From positions 558,001-622,000 of the forward strand of contig NW_025954962.1 in NCBI RefSeq assembly GCF_022376445.1: a stretch of 64,000 nucleotides of DNA, in the 5' to 3' direction. The translations under genes were made by a program, and so were the position numbers. Below, in pieces: positions 1 to 10,012 of this stretch (its first letter is position 1; each line of letters begins with the position of its first letter). The stretch is from Fomitopsis serialis. Lineage: Eukaryota; Basidiomycota; Agaricomycetes; Polyporales; Fomitopsidaceae. Below the pieces are notes generated by a model. It was not told where the DNA came from, made no database searches, and saw only the letters and a list, made by a program, of their open reading frames with translations.

Positions 1-213
1 TTCCTTTGTGGCGATCTCACTGGGACCGATGAATCCATACATATGGTGACAAGCCGTACATCTAGGCTATATCCAGTGTCTATTATTGTAGTGATTGGGG
101 TTATGCTGTACGTACAGTGTATCCGGATTATGTAGCGATACTACAGGTAATAAGAGAGAACTATGAGTAGTACCGATGAAAGTAGCATAAATATTATAAA
201 GAGTCCTGGATAT

Positions 214-1356
214 CTACCGGTCACCAGTGGCCGAGATCAACCTTTTCTTGGTCAACCCAAGCTCCAGCCAAGGATCGACCCCTTCGACGGGTGCACCGTC
301 TTCAGATAAGCCAACAAACCCCACTCTGTGGTACACCTTTGCAGCAGTGGGGTTGTCGTGTGCCACATAGAGAACAACGCTCTCCTTCGTTTGAAGGAGT
401 CTATGAGATGCGTGAGCATGTTGCAAGCAATGCGAACAATCAAGATGCACGTACTGTTGACAGACATGCCGTACGAGACGTTCCGCGCACCCCCGTTGCC
501 TCCACCGGGGGTTCGTGAACACCTTCGTGACCCCGCGACCGTTTCGCTGGTCCGCGTGACTGCGACTATGGACGCATCTCCGGACGCTGCCCGCGCGCAC
601 ATATCTCGTGCACCCACACCTGTCCGTTTTGGATGAGCAGCTTCGCCTCCATCGCGGCTCTGCTCATGGACAATGTGAACGGCTCCTAGCAACACGATGA
701 GCTTCCGGGGATATCAGATCAAACTCAAACAGACTTACGGACGTCACCGCGAAGCCGCAGCAAAGCTCAGCTACGTGTAGTAAATCGCTCTCGCGGGCGG
801 GCCTCAAGTCGTAAGAGACGTCGCGAAGCGGAGCGAGTTGTCCCGCTTGCAGAGTGGCCCTCGTGCAGTACGTAAGTTTTGCCGCGTAGTACTCCGGGTC
901 CCGCTCCAATTTGACTCCCGTCGCCTTTGTCCACAGAGAAGCAAACGCCCGGGCGATGTCTTCGAGGGCAAAGATGGAAAAGACTCGCTCTGAAGGCACC
1001 GCTTGTTGTAGACTATGAACGAGACTCCGGAGCCTGGGGATGTAATGGCGAGGGTCGAGTTGGGTGAAAGGGATAGGCGTGTAGATGAACAGCGGATACG
1101 ATCCGAGTGGTCCTTCGGTACACGAAAGCACGAAATCGACGGAGGCGGTGAAAGAACTCGGACCCAACGTCGAACAGACAAGCCAGATGTTCGAGCCAGC
1201 GAACCATAAAGATCGGGTTGTGTCGTGCCTTCTTCGCGTAGGGCAACATAACGTTTGAGTTCCTAGGGTTATCGTGGAACGCAGCCCAAACTCCTGGGGC
1301 AGGTCTCGCGCAGACCTGTAAAGGTCGATCTGGTGGGACGACGTGCTGGACGGCAT
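214..1356 (-). CDS. GNAT-family N-acetyltransferase, frame-disrupted
   Basis: The reading frame from the ATG at 1356 gives about 220 residues of a fungal N-terminal region. Translation of 600-214 gives the acetyl-CoA-binding half of a GNAT fold: VTKVFTNPRWRQRGCAERLV (the R-x-x-G-x-A type loop) and, after splicing, ESVVLYVAHDNPTAAKVYHRVGF, the usual C-terminal strand-helix of the family. A 54-nt GT-AG intron at 401-454 joins RHVCQQ to LLQTKES. Between about 690 and 530 the frame cannot be followed cleanly. The segment SIVAVTRTSETVAG lies in a different frame from VTKVF with no room for a normal intron, so either one or two bases are missing or the gene is decayed. The family transfers an acetyl group to an amine; the substrate here is unknown. 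Family assignment is fairly safe; exon structure is not. Confidence 0.55.
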
Positions 1357-3091
1357 GAGCGTATAGCAGTGATCGAAGACTGGTAGAGGGTGAAGAGTAT
1401 GCAGGGAGGTACTGAGAGATGTGCCAATCAGACGATACGCAGTACCTCGGTCTATATATGGTTATATATATGGTCAGTTGGCACTAAGGCACAGCCATGG
1501 TACGTACCAAAGCAAGCGGGTGGGCTGATAGTGGAGGGCGTACTGTACGATGGTGAACGCAATGGCTTCGTTTTATATCTCGGGGTAATTGGCATATGCC
1601 ACCATAACACCGCCCGAGTGATAGGTGTCCGACATCCCAAATTTGTGAACGCACCGAGTCACTTCCCATCACAATGAAGTCCGAATCTCCGTGGAGTTTG
1701 GTTCAAGAGCCCAATGTGTATATTCAGGCTCCCGACTAGTGGCTATTGAGTTTGGGGCGCGACTCAAAACCAAAGCTGAAACATGAATACACCGGCGAAG
1801 CTACACAGACTGTCGGTGTAACAGATGCTTTGCCCCTCGCACGGACGTAGGAAGCCGGCTTGATGCACCGGCTTAAGCGTCACACAGGAGACGAGTGAGT
1901 GACATGCGCCACGTAGGTCCGCAGGTCATCTTGCGTTGGTAAGAGAAACACGATGTGATCCAAAAGCGACCGAAGAACAATCGGTATCCAGCAGCCTCCT
2001 ACCTTGGCCTTCGGAACCATTGGCTTATGCCCCTATTGCATAAGCCAATGTTGGCGCTCCGGAACGGAACGACTGACTGGCCCGCAGGTCATGAAAAGCT
2101 TCTGGTCTCCCCAAAGCGCTGTGGTATACCCCAAGACGCCCAGCCATGAGTTTACGCCTTTTCGGGTGGACTCGCCTCGGGAAAGTATTCTACGCCCGCG
2201 ACCACCGCGAAAGGCGGCGCGTAGGCGTTCGATGGTTTAACCGGTGTGTACTTTGTGTGACCTACAGCTTGAGAGGGCCAGCGCATCATTCACTGTGGTC
2301 AATGATTGTCACAGTACAGGCATCAACCGCTGTGCGGGTGGGGGGCTAGGGCTGCTTACGTGGTTAATACGTCGTTTGTAATGGACCATCGCTGGGCAGG
2401 ACTGTGACACACCGACCAGTGCGGCATTTCAAGGATGGCGAACGGTTCTGCGCCAATTCGAGCCGCATGCGGCATGACCCTATGGAAGCTGTGCTCCCAT
2501 CATGTATTGAGTGTAGGCGGTCAGTACCAGCGTGATCACCAAATGCAAATGGGACATGCATGACGCGAGCATGCCGTTGTTGCTGTTGGCCCCTCTAGCT
2601 CCGATCGAGGCCTACTTCATGCCTATGCGACGCGCCATTCTTCCACCGACAAAGCGTAAGCAGCTCTCCTGAGACGATGGGCCGATGACAGAGCCAAGTG
2701 CGTGCTCAGCAGTGCTAGTAGCGTCAGACGATGATGGATACCGGCACAGGTCGTACGGTAAATGAGGGGGCCGTCCACGAGTCACGGAAGATAAGCTGCG
2801 CGACCGACGACCAAGTCAGTGGTCAGACGCAGCGGGTGAGTGAGCCACTGAGCGGTGCTGACAGCTCACAGCAAGCTCGCGGTAAGGAGTTCAGTATGCT
2901 CCCTCGGGGATGCCCGACCCAACCCGATGCCATCTGCGCGCACGCCAGCGTCTACGAATTTGGTCCCGCTAACGACTTCCACTCGCTGCTCAGCTCAAGA
3001 CTGCACAGTCGTCCACCACCGCAGCGGTCGTCCTACCACACGACTCCCACAACATCCCATCCACCTCCAGCAGATCAAGTGTAGCCTCCGC
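1357..3091. other. Intergenic, 1.7 kb, no gene recognised
   Basis: ORFs here are short, overlap each other in all frames and match no family I recognise. There is no tRNA-like A/B box pair, no LTR and no terminal inverted repeat. The only structured element is the hairpin at 2018-2050. The 3' end serves as the upstream region of POP3. Low-copy transposon remnants beyond recognition cannot be excluded. Confidence 0.5.
2018..2050. repeat. Perfect 13-bp inverted repeat with 7-nt loop
   Basis: CATTGGCTTATGC (2018-2030) is followed by CCCTATT and then by its exact reverse complement GCATAAGCCAATG (2038-2050). The next base pair outward does not match. It lies in a gene-free stretch, with no T-run behind it and no flanking target duplication visible. 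It could fold as an RNA hairpin or be a dyad binding site; no function can be assigned. Confidence 0.8.
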
Positions 3092-4086
3092 ATGGCTGAT
3101 AAACTCGTTCGAACACACACGAACCAGTCGAATCGCGCAAAGGCTAAAGACGCGCTTGAGAGGAAACCCGTTTTCCGAAGCGTGCTAGACAACCCATTTA
3201 GAGTGCAATGGTATGTGGTCGCCGTGTATTGGTCAAACGCCTTCTTACGTTGCACAGGCCAAGCGTGCCTGTCAATGTTCAGAATGCCATTGTGGCTCGC
3301 TTCGTTGACATGGTTCAGGGTGTCTCGGAGTATCATGCTGAACGCGAGAGGCGGAGCCGCAAGAGAAAATCATCTCTCAAAGGCACTACCGCACGGGCTT
3401 CCAAACGACCCCGGCTCGCACCACCCGCCTCCAAGTTGGCAGACGGCACGGTGCCTGAGCCGGTCTCCATGGTGCAATCTCAGACCGCAGACAGTGTGGC
3501 TGTTGATGGTGGACAAGACGCCGTCAAACCACGCCCTGATGTTCTCAATCATTTGACATTCGGCATAAATGAAGTTGCCAAGTTGCTGGAGAAGACGGCG
3601 CGTTCGGATTCCCGCACCGTTGTGTCCACATCTCCCGTTCAGGAGCCACTATCAGACGATAGGCCCAGAATTATACTCGTCTGCCGTGGCGACGTATCTC
3701 CCCCTGCCCTTCTCCAACACATACCGCATCTTGTCGCCACTTGCAATACCCGTCGGTCGACCACGGATGCAGATGGCATCTATCTTGTGCCTCTTTCCAA
3801 AGGCGCGGAGGCGTCTCTGGCGGAAGCCATCGGTCTCAGACGGATCTCCGTAATTGCAGTGCATGTAAGTTCGACCTGCCCTCGTACTCTCCATTTTCCT
3901 GAGGTCATAATCGACACTGCTTTTTTGCAATTGCAGGCCGGTGCACCCAGAATATCCGAGTTGACATCTCTTCTTGAGAATGTCGTGCTTCCGACGGCGT
4001 CATGGCTAGCAGCGCCTACAGATGCAAGTATCTCACTAATACCCACGCATATCAAGCAATTACGGACCACTGCACCAAAGGTATGA
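3092..4086 (+). CDS. POP3: RNase P/MRP subunit POP3-like protein
   Basis: Pop3 is a protein subunit of nuclear RNase P and RNase MRP, acting in 5' processing of tRNA and in rRNA maturation. The start at ATG 3092 gives MADKLVRTHT followed by KPVFRSVLDNPFRVQWPSVP, the conserved N-terminal block of fungal Pop3. Two introns fit: 3211-3257 (47 nt) and 3865-3936 (72 nt). With them removed the frame is 291 codons. The core RPRIILVCRGDVSPPALLQH is the L7Ae/Pop3-like strand-helix unit, with a lysine/arginine-rich linker before it. The written frame stops at 4084-4086, but the next 90 nt carry a lysine-rich tail in another frame (to about 4179), so the end may be short by one lost base or by an unrecognised splice. 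Family call is good, C-terminus uncertain. Confidence 0.75.
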
Positions 4087-4177
4087 AGGCCGCGAAAGAG
4101 CAGAGATCGCGAGGCCGAGCCGCGGCGAAGCTCAGGCAAAAGAACAGAAGAAGGCCTCGCAGAAAGTCGGGGCGTAG

Positions 4178-4486
4178 TTAACGACAATCGCTCGAGTACG
4201 ATTGCTGGGTCTCTGATGTACTTTTACTCGACACGCTGCGCGTTCGCGCCGTCTTAAAGCCTGTTCCGCTCACGGCGAAGAGCTTGTTTGTCCTGACGAT
4301 AAGTGGATGAAATGCTTGATCGCTAAATGAACGGAGGAGATCGTGTCTGAGATCTTTGCGTATTCCAGCGAATCTGAGATCCAGATTCACGCCGGTGATA
4401 TGGTCCATCAGTGGCCACGCGAACAACACTCGGTTCGAGTTGTTGGCCGCTGCCTTCGTGAAGATCCCACTAGCCAAACGTAGCAT
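4178..4486 (-). CDS. Possible small protein of 102 residues, unknown
   Basis: An uninterrupted ATG-started frame lies between the 3' end of POP3 and the 5' end of DCD1, so it is not a shadow of either. The start MLRLASGIFTKAAANNSNRV is basic and lacks acidic residues, which would suit a mitochondrial presequence, and third codon positions are rich in C and G like the neighbouring genes. I recognise no domain. It could equally be a chance frame in the 3' region of POP3. It ends 2 nt from the end of the possible POP3 tail, tail-to-tail. Confidence 0.25.
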   Translation of the reverse strand: MLRLASGIFTKAAANNSNRVLFAWPLMDHITGVNLDLRFAGIRKDLRHDLLRSFSDQAFHPLIVRTNKLFAVSGTGFKTARTRSVSSKSTSETQQSYSSDCR

Positions 4487-4627
4487 TGTCCATTAGTCTT
4501 GTTCGGCATCAAACACTGAAGATCATTCCAGCGGCGTTCTTGGGGCGCTAGTGCGGCGTGAATTCGCGCGAACACCGTGACAAACCGCCGACCCGTTGAA
4601 TTGACTTTCGTCTGCCATTGTAGGACA

Positions 4628-6041
4628 ATGTTCATCGCAATCGTCGGAACGCGTGCTTCAGGAAGTCGTCTGTCGTTCAATATCTCGTGGAAGCGAAGGG
4701 ATTTATTCCGCTGCGATTGGTGCCACTGGTGCGTTAACACAGTATCAATCGTGGTGCAAAGACCACATGTCGAATAATCCCCCGTAGCCGAAGACTCATG
4801 ACGATCACCGCGAATCTGATCAGTATGCGGCATACGACGCAGAAGCAGACGAGTCCTTTGGTCGTGCCAAGTATCCGCGCTACAACGACACAGGCTGTCG
4901 TTCTTGCAGATGGCTTCTCCGCCAACATCTGCTCTTCCCTCACCGGCTCCGGATGCGGTGTTTCGGAACACGCTGGCAAGCCCTCTGGTGTTCTCTTCAC
5001 CGGGTGCCTTGATGCAGCATGTGACAAAGAACTGGCGGTCTGACTTCGTGACAATGGATCTGCGGACGCAAGAGCTGTTGGAGCCCTTTACGACAAGACC
5101 GTTCTTCATGATCGTCTCAATTGACGCACCTTTGTTGTACGTTTCAGACGGTATGTCGCGGTAGCGTCAATATTCTGCCCCCGAGGCACCTTACTCATCA
5201 GAGCTTACAGCTGTGATGACACGGGGATAACACTGGAAGACTTCGTTCGAGAACATGATATCACTATTATGGTACAGCGAGTCAGCGCCGAGACGCCGCG
5301 GAAGATAACATTCGAAAGACTGCCGATCGGCCGGCGTTATCCTCTCTGAATGCCTTGTAACCTTCACATCGTGAATCCTCGACTCGATGGGACGCTGCAT
5401 TCGCACCTCGACGAGCTAGATCTCCTGGACCCAGAACGTTTGAGACCGGGTGGGATGCATATTTTATGCAATTGGCCACGCTCGCCGCGCGAAGATCCAA
5501 TTGCATGAAACGCAGAGTGGGAGCGATCTTAGTGAGGAACAAGCGCATCCTTGCTACTGGGTTGGTTTCATCCGGAGCGGCACGATCCACGGCTGATGAT
5601 CACCACGCTATCAGGTACAATGGCACTCCGCGGGGGCTGCTCAATTGCAATGAAGGCGGATGCAGCCGGTGCAACAGCGCCAGCGAAACGTCGGACGAAT
5701 GTGTCTGCTTGCACGCGGAAGAGAACGCTCTGTTGGAGGCAGGCAGAGAGCGCGTGGGCGACGGTGCTGTGATCTACTGCAATACGTTCGTCCATAAGGT
5801 CACTGTGTGTCGGCTCCTGACTTAGTCTCTCACCGGACAGATGTCCGTGCCTCAAGTGTACCATCAAAATCATTCAAACCGGTGTGAAGGAAGTCGTGTA
5901 CAATTTAAGCTACAAGATGTCAGTACTGACCTATCGCCTATCGCCGCCATAACTGAATGTGCTGTCTTTAGGGACGACTCCTCCGCCGCCCTGTTCCATG
6001 AAGCCGGGGTACTTCTCAGGAGGCATGCGCCGCCAGCCTGA
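4628..6041 (+). CDS. DCD1: dCMP deaminase with N-terminal P-loop domain
   Basis: Deoxycytidylate deaminase converts dCMP to dUMP, feeding thymidylate synthesis. The C-terminal catalytic half is clear: MQLATLAARRSNCMKRRVGA, then YNGTPRGLLNCNEGGCSRC, the zinc-ligand and proton-shuttle motif LHAEENALLEAGR, and the second zinc motif CPCLKC, reached through introns 5561-5614, 5786-5840 and 5919-5971; the stop is at 6039-6041. Upstream, fungal enzymes carry a kinase-like P-loop domain, and this one starts MFIAIVGTRASG at 4628. There the frame breaks: the Walker-A lysine codon is short of a base (near 4664), and further single-base breaks are needed near 5360-5375 and at about 5449 to join DFVREHD and LDELDLLDPERLRPG to the catalytic part. 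All three look like single-base losses in short runs. The deaminase identity is firm; the first 700 bp are approximate. Confidence 0.8.
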
Positions 6042-6113
6042 CGTGTCAAGTCATACCGAAATATACATCCATCATCGACCATTTATTTTCCTTGTACAGA
6101 TGTTTGCATCGTA

Positions 6114-9100
6114 TCAAACCTTGACATCGCTACCTAGGATGATGTAGACATTTTCATTGATACTCCACTTCGGCTGCGACAAAAAATCCATGGAAGGATC
6201 TAGTCTGCTCTGAGTCGCCGACAGAGCCAGCCATACAGCGTCTTCGTTGTTGACCGTGATGGCGGCGTAGAGATCCCTTGCACATGCTTGCAGCTCTTCG
6301 TGTGCGTGGCCATGCAAAAACCTTCGGAACAAGACGGTCACATCCCAGAGCGCAGAGTCTTGGCCCCGGACGCCCACCACGGCTGCGGTCATCGTCTTTA
6401 GCATCGACCGGTATAGCCGATGCGAGACTGTATACGCCGACTCCGTGCCCACCGCTGCCGGTCCGCGCCTCGCCAAAGCGCTGTCCGCGTCTGCAGCCCG
6501 GAGCTTCTCGAGCATTTTCTGAAAGCGGGGCCATATGTCGTCCCAGATCCTGCGATGCATGAAATCTCCGACGTGTGTGGACAGAGACTCAATCAGAGCT
6601 GCAGCAGCGCTGACGACGAAGGGTTCCTGATCGTTAAGGCGGTTCAAAATGAATGGCCAAGCGTGATGGACGGACGGAAGCAGTGCAGACGCAGGTAGCA
6701 CCGGAACAGCGGAGCTCAACACGAGCAATATCCTTGCCCGAATTGTAGGCGCTCCGTGAGTGAGGAAATACAGAGAACGCGAGACAATTTGTTTTGTGAG
6801 TGCCTGCGAAGGCGTTGGTGGAGGTTCCGCAGTGGGATCTGGCACAGGTTCTGTCGGTTCCATCTGCTCTTCGGCGTCGGCGGCTTTACCCCATGCTTCG
6901 CGAGGGTAGGAATCGTCGCCTGAATTGTCACGGTCTTCTTCAACGGGGTCGCGTCTATGCAAACCCACTCGAAGAAGACGTCCATCCGCGCGTCGTCCGG
7001 GGGAGCAGGCGATTCTGTCGACTGCCGGCCTCTATGAGATCCGCTGGAGTCTTCTTCCTCCACAACTTTCACAACCTCCGACAAGACTTCGATCAGCCCG
7101 TCCACAATCATCTCGTATCCATGATACTCGTCAAGGCGATCGAAGCATTCCTCCACCACGTCGCCGGCCTTCTGGACGGCATCGCGCCCGACCAAGCGAA
7201 CTAGTGCAGCAAGGACTTTGGTGGCATCGACGTCTAGCCATCGACGGCTCAGTCGACGCGAAACCGAGTCGAGAGCATAGTCGAAGTTGGAGAGCAACAT
7301 GTTGGCGGAGGAAGCATACGACGTCATTGTCGCGACGAAGTGCAGTGTCGCCGTGCCGGTCGTGGAGACGAGAGGCGACTCCGAGACGACTGAGTGTAAG
7401 ATGGGATAAAGCGTGTGGAGCAGCAAAGGAGAGAAGTGGGCTTCCAGTATTCCGGCCGTGATAGAGAGCAGCTGGAGCGACAGCGCTTTATGCAATAGAG
7501 TTGATCTGCCTGGCGTGGACGAGCGGGATGGGATGGCTTCGCCTCCGAGTCCGCAGTCGCACGAATCGTCAGTAAACCCTTGATGTGCTCTACGAGCAAA
7601 GAATCATCCTCGGCGGTGGGCGACTTGCTGCCCTGTTGCTGAAGGACATCTTCGTCGTCAATATCCGTCCACGAATCCGCGACTCTTTTTGCAATCCCTC
7701 GAGCCAGTTTCTCGACCCGCTTGCTACGCTTGGTCACAGGGGAGCGATCGAGCGATGCTGAGAGGTCTAAGGTGACCCCACCCGCACCTTCCAGGAGTCG
7801 GCACGCACACCACAATGCGGAGACCGCTGATGATCCTCGCCCATTCTGGCCCATCCCCAAAAACCATTCTACGGCGAACAGGCCGTCATCCCCAGCCACA
7901 GCACCCATTGCGCGGAACATTCGCTCCAGTGCAGACTGCGCGGCGGGAGATGTCACGTTGTTGAGTACCAAGGGTGGGAACGGAAATGAGCCCGCAGCTT
8001 CGCTACTCTCCAGCACCCGCTGAGCTGCGTTCGCTCTAGTCACTGTGATGGGTGCATCACCAAAATCCAATACCGAGAGCAAGCTCCACCCCCATTTCTC
8101 GATCCCGCCAGTGGGCCCGAGAAGTTTACCAACACCAGTGCTGATGACACTGATGCGGCGGCGTTCGGAGCTGATGGTCATTGCAAGTTTGCAAACGCTC
8201 TCGATGAGGCTAGCTAGATGCTCCACCTTGGAATCTGATTGAGTCGCGATAAACCGGGGTAGAGATGCTAGGCTATCTCTGGATATGTGCAAGAGCGTTT
8301 GGAGGAGGGAGTGCCGGGCACTGGATGTAGGGGACAAAAGGCGTGTCAGAGCATTGCTCGCTCTATTGGCTACGTCGTTGTATGGGGACCCGAATAGCGA
8401 GAGCAGGAAAGAGAGCAGGAGGCCTTGTGACTGAGGCATGGTCAGAGTGGTCGCAGATAGCACAGCTTCAGAGAATGAAGCCAAGGCGAGTGCGGCCAAG
8501 GAGTCGGGTGGTTAACCAGGGGCGTGAGTGCGTTCATCGCAATATGCAACTGCGAGGCTGTTCCGCGTAGCCAGCTCGCGGTGCGGGCTGTCGAGTATGG
8601 AGAAGGCGCAGAATGGAGGAGAGCTTGCTGATCCAAAGTATCTGCGTCTGCGAGCAAGTCTTCCAAACTGTCAAGGCTCCGTACGGCTCCATGTCGTTTG
8701 CAAACTTCGTCACCAACGGACTTGACAATGACAGCCTGCATGACATCAAGTGCCGTCGAGACGATATCGCCGTTGGTCCATCCCTTGTGCGTGCCAACGC
8801 CGAGTGCGATTTTACTCGAAGCACTGATGATCCCAGGAAGGACGGAAGGTATGAAGTCCTCGGGGAGATAAGCTTCTGTGAGTATGCGAAGAACTTTAAG
8901 GGAGATTTTCTGTAGCGGGAGGTGCGATGATTCAGCCGTCAACAGAAGTGAATCGACGGTCTGACCCAGGATCGGAATGAACGTCTTGGTCCTCGCGTGA
9001 AACTGCAATTTCCTGGAAATCCTTTCGCAGCGTGGAGGTACGACAACGCCAAGAGGATCTTCGTCCGGAAACCGCTCGCGCAGCAAGGTGTACAAGCAAC

Positions 9101-9582
9101 GGGTGGCAGCCTCTTTCGTTTCGTCGTCTCTGACTCTGCTCTTTCCCTTGCTGTCTATGCCTCCAAGAACGGCGCCGCACAGCATGAATATTTGCTCCCA
9201 TGTTGTTTCATCGAAGTCCCACCACCAGCTCTCGCATAGACCGTTGAGCACGATGAAGATCCTCTCCATAATTTGATCGGGGATCGACGACAGTGTGTTC
9301 CTGCGCATGATTGTCGACAGAGGAAAGAAAATATATGATATGATGGACGGCCGCAGAGCAGCACCCGCAGCCTCGACCTGGCGCAAGATGACGACCAGCT
9401 CCGCCAGTAGCTTCGATACCATTGGTATAGACGTCGGTGAAAGCTGCGAATTGCCCATGAGAGGGACGCACACACTTTTCAGCTAAATTTTTCGTCAGCA
9501 CGCGACGTCTACGTGTTTGAATCTCTCGACATACTGTTTTGAACGTAGCCTGGGACGAATCTTCATCCTGTAAGACGGGCAT
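6114..9582 (-). CDS. TTI1: TEL2-interacting protein 1 (TTT complex)
   Basis: Tti1 forms, with Tel2 and Tti2, the TTT cochaperone that stabilises PIKK kinases (TOR, ATM, ATR types). The protein is all-helical HEAT-repeat material of about 1,090 residues. The start is ATG 9582 (MPVLQDEDSSQATFKT); a 52-nt intron at 9483-9534 joins it to LKSVCVPLMGNSQLSP, the usual N-terminal block. Later landmarks are ESWWWDFDETTWEQIFMLCG, the segment LQLLSITAGILEAHFSPLLL, and near the end PPTPSQALTKQIVSRSLYFL, typical of the family's C-terminal region. Three single-base frame breaks have to be assumed, near 8495, 7540 and 6960, with no intron able to explain them. It shares a 430-bp upstream region with the aminodeoxychorismate synthase gene on the other strand. 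Confidence 0.85.
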
Positions 9583-10012
9583 TCGCGGCCTTTGTCCGCG
9601 AACAAACGCAACCTGCCATTTGTACTCGTTCAGCTCGCAACATGTCACAAACATGCCGCGCTACACAACGCACCGGTGAATGAGGTCTATCTTTTCCGTA
9701 GAATCCAAGCCAACTACCCTCTGCAGTAGGTCCAGTTAGAGAACTGCTCAGTGCGGCGGCGGCAGCACTGCGGCTGCCAGTGGAGCGTCAGACGCTGAAG
9801 CGTGATGTGACTGATCGCGTCTGTCACGCGAAGGAAGGACACGGTGGCGCGATCGAGATTTTCCGGTCAAGCATCCTCCCATCCGCGTTCCCGGTGGGGT
9901 CGTCGCCGCGAGTCTGCTCGGTTTTCACTGGAACGCAACGCTCATGACTGACCTCTTGTTTATCTGCATCATCTAATTTATTGCTCCTATACACTCTCCT
10001 TCGCTTTTCATC
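9583..10012. promoter_or_regulatory. Divergent promoter region, TTI1 / ADC synthase
   Basis: This 430-bp non-coding stretch separates two head-to-head genes, so it must contain both promoters. The part before ATG 10013 is pyrimidine-rich (CTCCTATACACTCTCC), as is common just upstream of basidiomycete starts. No clear TATA box is seen. Confidence 0.5.

Noticed and set aside
106..117. Palindrome CTGTACGTACAG
   Set aside because: 12-bp palindromes of this kind are expected by chance in 64 kb and no gene is near enough to give it meaning.
4408..5109. 233-codon frame on the minus strand
   Set aside because: It lies antisense to DCD1 coding sequence and has no recognisable content; treated as a shadow.
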